The notes under the pieces are model-generated. The model searched no databases. It was not told where the DNA came from and saw nothing but the letters and a program-made list of their open reading frames with translations. From the NCBI GenBank assembly GCA_965224435.1, contig OZ245048.1, positions 3,162,001 through 3,226,000 of the forward strand: DNA of 64,000 nt, written 5' to 3'. Positions 18,128-27,600 of the stretch are shown here, one piece after another. The DNA comes from JAJRQY01 sp965224435 (lineage in GTDB: Bacteria; Actinomycetota; Acidimicrobiia; Acidimicrobiales; SZUA-35). The position numbers and the translations under genes were made by a program. The first letter of the stretch is position 1. Each line of letters opens with the position of its first letter.

Positions 18128-19618
18128 ATGGAACGTCGTCACTTCCTCGGAGCAGCTCTTGCTGGGCTCGTTGGTGCATGCACCCAAGATGTTGAGCTAC
18201 TGGACCCTGACCCTACAACCACATCAACCGCCGACACTTCGCTCGGCAACACCGCTTCGTCCAGCATCTCGACCGAACCACCATCCCCGACCATTGTTGA
18301 CGCCCTTGATACCGAACCAGTGACTCTCAGCGGCTTACCCTTTGATCAAGGAATCGCTTCGGGAGACCCAAGTTCAGATTCGGTGATGCTCTGGACGACC
18401 CTGACCGGTGAACTCCCCGATGAGGTTCCTCTGGTTTGGGAGGTGGCTGATGATGCGGGCTTCCTGCTCTTGCTGGCCACGGGCCGAGCCGTAGCCACGG
18501 TTGGTGAGAACCACAGCGTGCGGATCGATGCCACTGGCTTGCCCTCAGCAAGCTCGCTGTTCTATCGCTTCCGCGTCGGGGACGAAGTCTCTGACGTCGG
18601 GCGCACCAAGACGTTCGCCCCAGCTGGTCAAGCGGCATCAGTTCTCCGTCTCGCTGTTTCTTCTTGCCAGGCCCGCACCGACGGGGCATATGCCGCCCAC
18701 CGCTCCATTGCTGAGGCCGACATCGATGCGGTGGTCTGGCTTGGGGACTACATCTATGGCGAGTCGTCTTCCCTCGAGGAGTACCGCTCCGCCTATGCCG
18801 AGCATCGATCCGATCCAGCGTTGCGAGCAGCGCATGCCGCTCACCCGTGGATCATGATCTGGGACGATCATGAGATTGCCAACGACTTCGATTCCCAGGT
18901 AGATCCGGCAAGGTTGCAAGCCGGTCTGCAGGCCTGGCGAGAGAACCAGCCCGTTCGACTACCCGCACCTGATGCCTCGGGGCTCGTCGGCTACCGATCC
19001 TTCGAGGTTGGTGACCTCTGTCGAATATTGATGCTCGACGCACGACAGTATTCCGATGTTGGACAAGGCGGGTCTGGCTCGATTCTTGGTTCAACCCAGC
19101 AAGAATGGCTGCTGGGCAGCCTCAATCATGAGGCCGCCTGGTCCATCATCGGCAGCCCCGTCCTGGCCTCTGGGCTGAGTGCCCCCGTCGACCAAGAGGG
19201 TCCACTCCTGCCTTACACCTGGGATGGCGCTCCCCAAGATCGCAACAAATTGGCCGAAAAATTGGCCGACACTGATGCCGTCATCGTCTCGGGCGATCTG
19301 CACACCTCGATGGTCCTAGATTTTCGAGCGGAGCCAACCAACCCAGAATCCAAGGCAGCTGCACCTGAGTTCATGGCCCCGTCCATCAGCTCACAGTTCC
19401 CGGCCCGATTCGAATCTGCGGCTCCCCTGCTCCCCTTGTTCAACGGCCAACTTCGCCATATCGATACCTCCAATGGTTGGCTGCATTTGGAGATCACGGC
19501 CGAGAAGGTCGTTGCCACCTTCCACTATGTGAGCGATGTGCAAGACCCAGACTCTGATGTTCTTCCTGGTCCCTCTTATGAGGTTCTGCGAGGCGAAACC
19601 AGTGCCCGATTGATCTAG
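18128..19618 (+). CDS. phoD: PhoD-family alkaline phosphatase / phosphodiesterase
   Basis: 496 aa. The N-terminus MERRHFLGAALAGLVGAC has a twin-Arg-like pair and a Cys at the end of the hydrophobic core, so it may be an exported lipoprotein. A PhoD N-terminal domain (FDQGIASGDPSSDSVMLWT) precedes the metallophosphatase core: LAVSSCQ, VVWLGDYIYGE, MIWDDHEIANDFD and VVSGDLHTSM, which carry the metal-ligand Asp, Asn and His residues. PhoD enzymes release phosphate from mono- and diesters outside the cell. It follows the SulP gene by 26 bp on the same strand, so both may share a promoter. Confidence 0.88.
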   Translation: MERRHFLGAALAGLVGACTQDVELLDPDPTTTSTADTSLGNTASSSISTEPPSPTIVDALDTEPVTLSGLPFDQGIASGDPSSDSVMLWTTLTGELPDEVPLVWEVADDAGFLLLLATGRAVATVGENHSVRIDATGLPSASSLFYRFRVGDEVSDVGRTKTFAPAGQAASVLRLAVSSCQARTDGAYAAHRSIAEADIDAVVWLGDYIYGESSSLEEYRSAYAEHRSDPALRAAHAAHPWIMIWDDHEIANDFDSQVDPARLQAGLQAWRENQPVRLPAPDASGLVGYRSFEVGDLCRILMLDARQYSDVGQGGSGSILGSTQQEWLLGSLNHEAAWSIIGSPVLASGLSAPVDQEGPLLPYTWDGAPQDRNKLAEKLADTDAVIVSGDLHTSMVLDFRAEPTNPESKAAAPEFMAPSISSQFPARFESAAPLLPLFNGQLRHIDTSNGWLHLEITAEKVVATFHYVSDVQDPDSDVLPGPSYEVLRGETSARLI

Positions 19619-19621
19619 CAG

Positions 19622-19637
19622 TCGCCGTCGACGGCGA
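19622..19637. terminator. Palindromic hairpin between convergent genes
   Basis: TCGCCGTCGACGGCGA is a perfect 16-bp palindrome (6-bp stem, TCGA loop) between the stops of phoD (19618) and the ProA-like gene (19643). No T-tract. Confidence 0.4.
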
Positions 19638-19642
19638 GTGAA

Positions 19643-21145
19643 CTAGCGACGAAGCAGAGGGTCGGTCTGCACGACCCGACTGCGAACGGTAAAGACACTG
19701 TCTCCGGCCAGAACGCCACCGCGCGAGAACAGCCGACCAAAGTCCCAGTTGGACAGGCCGAGCTCAGGCTTGTTGAGCGCGTACTGCCCGTCAACCCAGC
19801 GGGTAAAGCCGTCGCCAACAAAGGGTGCGTCAATAGCTCCCCAGAACCAATCTTGTTCCGCCTGATCTTCAGAGATCATGGAGGCAACGAAGCGAGGAGA
19901 CTGTTTATTGAAAAGTGCGACTGCCTCCGCCACGGTGTCAGTGATGACAAGGGTCATTTCCGGGGACGTTTCCCATTCCCATTCGTGGCCAAGCTGATCA
20001 GTGCTGATGGCTTGGGCCGATGATTCCAGCACGTCGCCTTCGGCTCTACCGATGGCGACCTGATCGGTGAACATTCCCTGAGGAACAAATGACTCGCTGC
20101 CCTCAGACACATGCAGTTTGGCGTTTACTCCAAGTCGTTGGCCAGCATCATGCAGTCCTGCCAGGACCGCGGGAACCAGAACAGCGGCCTGAGAGCGCGA
20201 GATGGCACAGGTGTTGAGGGTGTTGCAAACCTTGCGGTCAAGGGATGCAGATACAACAGCCTGCAGGCGGTCAGGGTCAGCGTCCTCGCCAGCGAATATC
20301 CAGGCACCACCGGTGCCATGCAAGCTGACCGAGATTCCGGCCTGACGAGCAACCGAGCCAAGCTGATTGACTGCTTGGCCACTACCTCGAGCCACGGCCA
20401 GTGCAAGACGAGAATCAGAGAACAGGGCCCAGCCAGCAGCGTGGGCGGCGCTTGGAACCAGTGAGGCGAGTCCCGGTGGTAGCCCGGCTTCTTCAAGAGC
20501 TGGGTCCAAGGCGTGCTCGACAATGGCTTTGGCTGTGCCCAGGGCATCTGATCCAATACGAAAGACCACTGCGTTGCCGCTACGGATGACTCCACAGGCA
20601 TCGGCGAAAACGTTTGGCCTGCCTTCGAAGACAAAGCCGACAACACCGAGTCCGGCTACTCGTTGCTGAACTTGCCAACCATCATGCTCGATAGTCTCGA
20701 TGACCGAGTCTCTGGTCGTTGCCGCGTCACGCCACATTTGCAAGCCCGAGATCATGTCGGTGCGCATCACATCGCTCAGCACGAGCCGAGTAGTTGAGCG
20801 ACCACGTCCTTGGGCTCGCTCGACGTCTTCCGCGTTTGCCTGGGCGATCGGTCCGAAGACATCGTCATCAGCTAGGCGTCTGGCGAAGAGGTCGAAGAAG
20901 CGAGAGATGTCATCGTCATTTACGGAGCCGATAGCGAGAAACGCCTGGCTGGCCCGCGTGACCGCCGTGGCGGCAATGTCCCATTCACGAGCCGGGATAT
21001 GAAGCAATGCTCCGGTGTCGTTGACAACAACAAGACGGTCGCCCGGCTGGAACGAGGCGGCAAGCTCGGCGGAAACCGTGCTGAGCTGATTACCGCCGAA
21101 GATGATGGCTTGTCCCTCTTCCAGAGACGTTAACGATTGGATCAC
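19643..21145 (-). CDS. ProA-like aldehyde dehydrogenase with N-terminal extension
   Basis: 500 aa against about 415 for ordinary glutamate-5-semialdehyde dehydrogenase. Residues from about 57 onward follow ProA: FEGRPNVFADACGVIRSGNA in the coenzyme domain and KVCNTLNTCAI with the catalytic cysteine. The first 56 residues (GGNQLSTVSAEL, RLVVVNDTGALLHIP) are an extension I do not recognise. No proB kinase is adjacent, so a proline role is unproven and another acyl-phosphate or aldehyde substrate is possible. A downstream GNAT gene starts 31 bp away and faces the opposite way in order (its start is at 22004), so the two are consecutive on the minus strand. Confidence 0.75.
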   Translation of the reverse strand: MIQSLTSLEEGQAIIFGGNQLSTVSAELAASFQPGDRLVVVNDTGALLHIPAREWDIAATAVTRASQAFLAIGSVNDDDISRFFDLFARRLADDDVFGPIAQANAEDVERAQGRGRSTTRLVLSDVMRTDMISGLQMWRDAATTRDSVIETIEHDGWQVQQRVAGLGVVGFVFEGRPNVFADACGVIRSGNAVVFRIGSDALGTAKAIVEHALDPALEEAGLPPGLASLVPSAAHAAGWALFSDSRLALAVARGSGQAVNQLGSVARQAGISVSLHGTGGAWIFAGEDADPDRLQAVVSASLDRKVCNTLNTCAISRSQAAVLVPAVLAGLHDAGQRLGVNAKLHVSEGSESFVPQGMFTDQVAIGRAEGDVLESSAQAISTDQLGHEWEWETSPEMTLVITDTVAEAVALFNKQSPRFVASMISEDQAEQDWFWGAIDAPFVGDGFTRWVDGQYALNKPELGLSNWDFGRLFSRGGVLAGDSVFTVRSRVVQTDPLLRR

Positions 21146-21176
21146 CCGCTCACTCTATTCAGTTCGCCAGGAGGAT

Positions 21177-22004
21177 CTAGTCAGTGGTCCTAAGTACAAC
21201 AACCAAAAGCTCAGCCACTGATTCGAATCCAAGACGTCGGTACAAGCGATTTGTGCTCGGGTTTGATGCCTGGGTATTCAGTGTCACCTCATCAACCTCC
21301 GGTTTGGCTTGCTGCGCTCGGGAAACCGCTGCCGTCAACGCACTGGCGTAGCCGCGGCCTTGCCGTTCATCCGGGGTGAACACGCCGCCGATCCGAACCA
21401 CCCCGCAACGTTCAACCGAGCATCCAAGCTGAGAAACCAGCTCACCTCCAACAATCCATCCAAACAGTCGACCTTCAGAGATCGATCGTTCAACCTGCGC
21501 CCTAGCGGCCTCCGTCGTGGACGTGAGACCCGTAGCCGTTCCGAAGTCCACCATCCACTCAGCAGATTGTTCAACATGCTCGGATCTGAGAACTGCCACC
21601 TGACCTGCAGCATCTGAGCTGCTCAGCTCGGCAAGTCGGTAGACCCGAAACAGCTCAACGGTTTCGATTGCTCCGCCAACACGTTCAGACCAGTAGCCAG
21701 CAACACTTGCGGTATCGCCCGGTGAGCCCATCAGACGAAGATTATCGGAGGTTGGAAGCTCGTCGGCAAGAAGGTGCTCGGTGCCGCCCGATAAGGGGCT
21801 GAGCGTGTATCCGTCGTTCCAGCGCACAGCGACGCCAACGGTCTGCCCTTGATCATGAATCCGAAGCAGGTCGCATTCTTGATCTGTGCGCAGCGACGAA
21901 GCCACCAGGTTGCAGCCGATCGGGTCGGAATCGAAAAGATCACCGCATCTGTCTAAAGCAGCTTTTCCTTCGGTGATTGTCTCAACCATCGCCATAGAGG
22001 CCAT
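21177..22004 (-). CDS. GNAT family N-acetyltransferase
   Basis: 275 aa. The C-terminal half carries the acetyl-CoA site: VFTPDERQGRGYASALTAAV (motif A, Q/RxxGxG/A) and TQASNPSTNRLYRRLGFE, typical of FR47-like GNATs. The N-terminal 110 residues look like a degenerate second GNAT fold. The substrate is unknown. It precedes the ProA-like gene by 31 bp on the same strand, so cotranscription is likely. Confidence 0.8.
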   Translation of the reverse strand: MASMAMVETITEGKAALDRCGDLFDSDPIGCNLVASSLRTDQECDLLRIHDQGQTVGVAVRWNDGYTLSPLSGGTEHLLADELPTSDNLRLMGSPGDTASVAGYWSERVGGAIETVELFRVYRLAELSSSDAAGQVAVLRSEHVEQSAEWMVDFGTATGLTSTTEAARAQVERSISEGRLFGWIVGGELVSQLGCSVERCGVVRIGGVFTPDERQGRGYASALTAAVSRAQQAKPEVDEVTLNTQASNPSTNRLYRRLGFESVAELLVVVLRTTD

Positions 22005-22073
22005 CGTCTCACAATTATCGTGCTGACCCCAAGGAATTTGCGGCGGGCAAAGGAGGCCGCTTGAGGGCCGGTT

Positions 22074-22643
22074 TTAGATCTCCGGCGCTAGTCGGGCACG
22101 AAAGCCGCGCACTTCGCTCTTGCTCCGGAGTCTGTGGGCTGAGGCGTGGGCCCAGTCCTCACCCACTAGCTTGGCCGCATACTGCGTTTGATACTTGTCG
22201 AAGTTGACCCAGGCCCATCGGGTGATGTTTTTCTTTGGATCCCAACGGTAGAAGTTAGTCAAGGGCTCCCGGTTTCCGTTCCAGAGCTCCTCCCGTGTGA
22301 GCCCTCGTCGAAGCGTGCGCCAGATCACCCGACGCATGATGACTGATTTGGGCAGGTCCAGCCACACGATCGTGTCTGCCCGTTCATGATGGATACCGCA
22401 GGATTGCCTGTTGTAGTTTCCGCACGTCACCCAACCATCGCTGACCTCGTCGGCTTCGTCCAGAGCAGCGCGAAGGCTCGCTTGAAACTGCTCGTTCGAT
22501 GCTGGCGTCCAATCAGGCTGATGGAAGAGGGCATCGAGCTCGATGTGGGTGAGACCCAGTTCGGTCGCAAGCTCGCGAGCCATCGTCGACTTCCCCGATC
22601 CGGGGCAGCCCACAACCACGATCCGTCTCATCATGTCCCCCAT
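22074..22643 (-). CDS. Small P-loop kinase (FlaR/topology-modulation-like)
   Basis: 189 aa. A Walker A GCPGSGKSTMA at the N-terminus is followed by a short adenylate-kinase-like fold: HIELDALFHQPDW, WVTCGNYN, ADTIVWLDLPK, and an Arg-rich lid RRVIWRTLRRGLTREELW. This matches the group annotated as topology modulation protein or uncharacterised nucleotide kinases. The phosphate acceptor is unknown. The ATG at 22634 (MMRRIVVVG), closer to the first strand, is an equally good start. Confidence 0.75.
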   Translation of the reverse strand: MGDMMRRIVVVGCPGSGKSTMARELATELGLTHIELDALFHQPDWTPASNEQFQASLRAALDEADEVSDGWVTCGNYNRQSCGIHHERADTIVWLDLPKSVIMRRVIWRTLRRGLTREELWNGNREPLTNFYRWDPKKNITRWAWVNFDKYQTQYAAKLVGEDWAHASAHRLRSKSEVRGFRARLAPEI

Positions 22644-22731
22644 CGTCCTCGTCAGAAGTGAATGCTACGTTGCAGAAGCTCGTAGGCGATAGTCATCACC
22701 GCCAAGACCAGGGTTGTGGCAGTCTGTTCCT

Positions 22732-23328
22732 ATGACAGAGCAAACCGATAGCCGGTCCACTTCCAATCATGATGAGCCTGAGCGGCTTGAGGTGCCTGCG
22801 GTTGTTAGGTGGCCGATCTTTCCCTTCGAAGGAGACATGCGGGTCCGCAAGCTCGAGCCGCATACCGCCGAAGAGCGGATTCGACAAGGCGATCCGGGTG
22901 GTGACCCTTGCGGGTGCAGTACCGATGAAATCAAGGCGGAGCCAGTGTGGTCCAATGACCGCTGGCGAGTTCGCCCCATCCAATTTGGCAACAAGGCCGC
23001 CCCGTTTCCGGCATACATGCTCAGCACGCAGGCATGCATTGACATCGACAGTCTGGATGATCAGTACGCCAGCGAGCTCGGGATACTGACGATCCGCCTT
23101 GACCGAGCAATCATGTCTCTTGGAGATGTTGGACGTGTCCACTACAACCGATGGGGCGATGGTGCATTCCATTTCCACGTGTGGTTCCTTGGGCGGCCAA
23201 AGGGTGCGTGGCAGTTCAGCGGCTACATGCTGCCAATTTGGGGGTTTACCTTGCCGCCCCTCGATTCGGAGATTCACGCCAGGAACGATCAACTCGTCGG
23301 TGATCACCTTCGCCAGTCAATGTCCTAG
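22732..23328 (+). CDS. HIT-like hydrolase/transferase homologue
   Basis: 198 aa. GAFHFHVWFLGRP resembles the histidine-triad motif (HxHxH-hydrophobic), placed after GRVHYNRWGDG. A CGCSTDE stretch near residue 65 could bind metal. The exact HIT subfamily is unclear and the third histidine of the triad is replaced by Trp, so activity is uncertain. The ATG at 22732 is preferred over a TTG at 22714. Divergent from the small kinase gene. Confidence 0.55.
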   Translation: MTEQTDSRSTSNHDEPERLEVPAVVRWPIFPFEGDMRVRKLEPHTAEERIRQGDPGGDPCGCSTDEIKAEPVWSNDRWRVRPIQFGNKAAPFPAYMLSTQACIDIDSLDDQYASELGILTIRLDRAIMSLGDVGRVHYNRWGDGAFHFHVWFLGRPKGAWQFSGYMLPIWGFTLPPLDSEIHARNDQLVGDHLRQSMS

Positions 23329-23332
23329 GTTC

Positions 23333-24058
23333 CTAGCAGGTGAGCATGAAGCGGATGGACGTTACCCAGCCGAGGTTGTCGAAGACCAGGGAGGTCACGA
23401 TCCCACTAAGGCCGGTTTCCAGAACCGTGGGTACAAAGGCGATGGGGATGCCGATCTGGGACGAGTCTCCGCCACAGAACTCATCCTGCCCAGCCAGCCA
23501 GTCCTGGCTGGTGATCAGCACCCGAGCTGAGGGCGCAACCGGGTAGCTCCGCAACTTCGGGTTCTCGTTAATGAACGGCCAATCCGTGATCGCCCCGATG
23601 ATGTACTCCTCTTGCAGCTCCACCCCCGAGACCAGAACCGAGTTGTCGTCATAGCCCTGATAGCGATCGAACTGGATGAAGGTGACACCGTCAACATCTT
23701 CGATCGAGGTGATGTGTCCAACGTCGAATCTCAAACCATCTTCGGCATCGTTGACAGTGCCGGGGTCTTTCTCAGTCGTTGCTTGTTCCTCGGTGGTTGG
23801 TGCGGCCGTGGTTGGAGGTGCCGTCGCTACCGCTGTGGTTGACGTCTCCGGCGGAGCGGTTGTGGTCGCTTCGACAACCGGGCTGTCGTCCAGCTCCGAC
23901 GCGACGACTGGCTCGATACTGGACGTGACGTTCTCTGCAACCTCACTGCCGCCGCCACAAGCCGTTGCCAAAAGGCTGAGTACGACCAGCATCCCGAAGC
24001 CTCGCTTTGCTGACCTCGGTCCCGGTCTTGGCCTGAAACACTCCGCATCGTCCCTCAC
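23333..24058 (-). CDS. Putative lipoprotein with Thr-rich linker
   Basis: About 241 aa. A basic segment, MLVVLSLLATAC lipobox and GGG are followed by a long Thr/Ala/Pro/Glu linker, common in wall-spanning actinobacterial lipoproteins. The folded part (about 130 residues) has no family I can name; it includes FIQFDRYQGYDDNSV and ends in a cysteine (FMLTC). The GTG at 24058 is taken as start because the longer TTG start at 24100 would overlap the Lrp gene. Confidence 0.6.
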   Translation of the reverse strand: MRDDAECFRPRPGPRSAKRGFGMLVVLSLLATACGGGSEVAENVTSSIEPVVASELDDSPVVEATTTAPPETSTTAVATAPPTTAAPTTEEQATTEKDPGTVNDAEDGLRFDVGHITSIEDVDGVTFIQFDRYQGYDDNSVLVSGVELQEEYIIGAITDWPFINENPKLRSYPVAPSARVLITSQDWLAGQDEFCGGDSSQIGIPIAFVPTVLETGLSGIVTSLVFDNLGWVTSIRFMLTC

Positions 24059-24074
24059 AAGGTCAGAGCCTAGT

Positions 24075-24551
24075 TCAGCGAGTCGATTCCAACGGCTCAA
24101 TCACTGATCGCCTCCGATGGTCGAACACCAGACTGGTCCGCTCATCAACCACACCCGGCAGGGAAGCAATATTGTCGATCACGATCTGCTGCAAACGATC
24201 GGTGTCAGGCACACTCAGATGAACCAACACATCCTCTTGGCCAGACATCAGATGAACGGCAATCGTCTCGGGCAGGGCCCAAACCGAGTCGATGAACTCG
24301 TCAATAATCACTCGAGTCTTGGGTTGGATCTTGACTGCTACCAAGGCCTGCAGCGGACGATTCAGGGCGGCCAGATCGACCTCAGCGTGATAGCCCGTGA
24401 TCACCCCCGAACGCTCCAACTCCCGGATCCGATCAAGCGTTGTCGACGGCGCGAGGCCGACACTGGTGGAAATGGCCCGATTGCTCTGCCGTGCATCTGA
24501 CTGAAGCTGAGCCAAGATCCGTTGATCATTCCGGTCAATCTTCTTCTTCAT
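24075..24551 (-). CDS. Lrp/AsnC family transcriptional regulator
   Basis: 158 aa. The N-terminal winged helix (DRNDQRILAQLQSDARQSNR, APSTTLDRIRELERSGVITG) and the C-terminal RAM domain (AVHLMSGQEDVLVHL, SLPGVV) are complete. Members sense amino acids or related acids. It is divergent from the indolepyruvate ferredoxin oxidoreductase gene across 98 bp, the usual arrangement for a local regulator of amino-acid catabolism, so control of that gene is likely but inferred. Confidence 0.92.
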   Translation of the reverse strand: MKKKIDRNDQRILAQLQSDARQSNRAISTSVGLAPSTTLDRIRELERSGVITGYHAEVDLAALNRPLQALVAVKIQPKTRVIIDEFIDSVWALPETIAVHLMSGQEDVLVHLSVPDTDRLQQIVIDNIASLPGVVDERTSLVFDHRRRSVIEPLESTR

Positions 24552-24562
24552 CGCGCCTTATC

Positions 24563-24573
24563 CGTTCATTATT
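24563..24573. promoter_or_regulatory. Shared motif in the lrp/ior divergent promoter
   Basis: CGTTCATTATT lies 12 bp before the lrp start and is flanked to form CCG-N9-CGG. The same 11 bases occur at 60138-60148 before the second Lrp/AsnC gene, so it may be an operator or a promoter element. Confidence 0.3.
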
Positions 24574-24649
24574 CGGAAAGCTTGAGCTTAGGTCGTGAAA
24601 GTGGGAGTGTCGAGGGTCACAGGTAGAGATCTGGGCTTAAGGAGACAGG

Positions 24650-27600
24650 GTGCCGAACACGCCAAACACCACTAGCGATATGGCCAGCAACACCAGCAGC
24701 TCGACGCGGAACTACCAGATCAGTGACCGCTACACCCAGCCGTCCGGGCAGGTGTTCCTCACCGGGGTTCAAGCACTGGCGCGCATCCCAATTCAGCAGC
24801 TTTGGGCTGACCGAGCCAATGGGCTCAACACCGCAGCCTTTATCTCCGGCTACCAGGGCTCGCCGCTGGGAGGCTTTGACCAGGAGGTCACTCGTGCAGC
24901 CAGGCTCGTTCCCGAGCTGCCCATTGTTTGCGAACCAGCCGTCAATGAGGAACTTGGGGCGACCTCCGTCATGGGGAGCCAGCTCGCTAGTGAGCAGCCC
25001 GATTGCAAGTACGACGGCATATTGGGACTCTGGTACGGAAAAGCCCCTGGCCTTGACCGGGCAGGTGACGCACTACGCCATGCCGTCTTTGCTGGCACCT
25101 CCCATTATGGCGGTGCAGTCGCTCTTGTCGGCGATGACCCGGCGGCAAAGAGCTCAACCCTGCCGTCAAGCTCTGATGCCACCCTGGTCGACCTGCACAT
25201 GCCGATGCTTTACCCCGGCGACGTGCAAGAAGTCCTAGACCTCGGTCGCCATGCCGTCGCCATGAGCCGGGCAACCGGGGTCTGGACCGCCATGAAGATC
25301 GTGGCCTCGGTGGCCGACGGATCGGGCACCGTCGACCTGGCACCAGCGCACGGACAACCAACGGTTGAGACGATCACCATTGGTCCGGACGGAGAACCCT
25401 ATGTGCACCACCCATCGGGACAGCTCCTTACGCCCCACACCCTCGATCTTGAACGAGAGTTCCGAGAGGTTCGCTCTGGCCTGGTCCTGCGCTACGCAGT
25501 AGAGAACAAGCTCAACCACACCACCGCCGATCCCAGCGATGCTTGGATCGGCATCATTTCTTCGGGCTACACCTACCACGAGCTGGTCGAAGCCCTGCGG
25601 CGTCTCGGGCTCGAAACTATTGAACAGATCGAGGCCGCAGGAATCCGACTCTTCCAAATGACCATGCCGGTGCCTTTCGACAAGGCCAACATGCGAACCT
25701 TCGCCAAGGGCCTGGACGAGATCCTGATCGTGGAAGAGAAGAATCCGACCCTGGAGTGGCTAGTCAAGGACGCCCTCTACGGCGGGCCCGACCAACCCCT
25801 AGTTCTGGGAAAGCATCATCCCGATGGGCGAACCTTGATGCGCAGCTACTCAATCCTCGATGCAGACTCCATGATTGAGGGCCTTCGAGAACGACTGTCA
25901 CTGCGGATTGCTGATCGTCTCGCTCCCCCACCTCAGCCAGAACGCACCCGGACACTCATCCCCCTAGAAGTTTCACGCAGTCCCTACTTCTGCTCGGGTT
26001 GCCCTCACAACTGGGGCACGAAGAATCCCGAAGGCAGCCTGATCGGGGCTGGCATTGGGTGCCACACCATGATCATGTTGATTGATGACCCCAAGGTCGG
26101 CAACATTGCCGGGCTGACCGCCATGGGCGGTGAGGGGGCACAGTGGATTGGTATGGCTCCCTTCGTTGACCGTGAGCATTTCATCCAGAACCTGGGGGAC
26201 GGAACCTTCTTTCACTCCGGCCAACTGGCCATCCAGGCCGCCATTGCCGCCAATGTCAACATCACCTACAAACTCTTGTACAACGCCACGGTGGCCATGA
26301 CCGGTGGACAAGATGCCATTGGCGGGGTCGGAGTGCCGGAGATTGCCACCATCTTGCTGGCACACGGAGCAACCGACGTTCGCATCACCACTGATGATGT
26401 CTCGGCCTACAAGGGCGTCAAGCTGCCGGAGGGACCAAACGGAAAAATCAAGGTCTGGGACCGAACTCGCATCCTCGAGGCCCAAGAAGAATTGGCCAAC
26501 ATTGAGGGTGTCACGGTCATCATCCATGACCAGGCATGCGCCGCCCAGAATCGACGCCTGCGCAAGCGCGACAAGGTGGCGACCCCTAGTGAGCGAGTGG
26601 TCATCAACCATCGGATCTGCGAGGCGTGCGGTGATTGCGGAGAGGTTTCCAACTGCCTGTCGGTTCAGGCCATTGACACACCACTTGGCCGCAAGACCAC
26701 CATCGACCAGGACTCATGCAACTTGGACTTCTCTTGCATCGGCGGAGACTGCCCCAGCTTCATGACCGTGGAGCCTGCCGACGATCCGGTTGAGCAAGAT
26801 ACGGAAAAGGCCGTCATGCTGGAGGGCGAACTCCCCGATCCGAGCAGCATGTTCAGCGGTGACGATCTGAGTCTTCGCATGGCAGGTATCGGGGGAACCG
26901 GTGTGGTCACGGTGGCCCAGATCCTCTCCACTGCAGCCATGCTGGATGGCTGGCACGTTCGAGGGTTGGATCAGATCGGGCTCTCACAAAAAGCCGGTCC
27001 GGTGGTGAGCGACATTCGCATGTCTCGCCACCAGACCCCCGTCTCTAACCTGATCGGCGAAGGTGAGGCCACCGCCATTCTGGCTTTCGATCTTCTGGTT
27101 GGCGCCGACGTCAAGACCTTGTCGGTCGCCTCGGGTCTGGATGGCCCCGGCAGCACTCGATTCATCGGTTCGACAACACCAACCCCAACCGGAGCCATGA
27201 TCGGGCACCCCGAAACCGAGTACCCCACCGCTACCGAACTCATCGACCGGGTTGGGGCGTCAACCGGCGAGACCGACAACAAGTTTGTCGACGGAGGCGC
27301 TGTGGTCGAGGGCCTGCTGGGCAACAGGGCTTCGGCCAATGTGTTCATGCTCGGCGTTGCGATCCAAGCGGGCATGATCCCGGTGTCACCAAATGCCCTG
27401 GAACAAGCAATCGAACTCAACGGTGTCGCTGTGGAGGCAAACAAGGAAGCTTTCACTTGGGGTCGTCGCTGGATTCTGGCTCCGGCCGAAGTCGAGGTTG
27501 CAGCAGGAATCAATGACCCCTCACAGGTTTCATCCAACTCAAGTCCCGTAGAGGTAAGCGAGAAGCCACTACCAGCCATGATCGCCAACCGGATCCAAGG

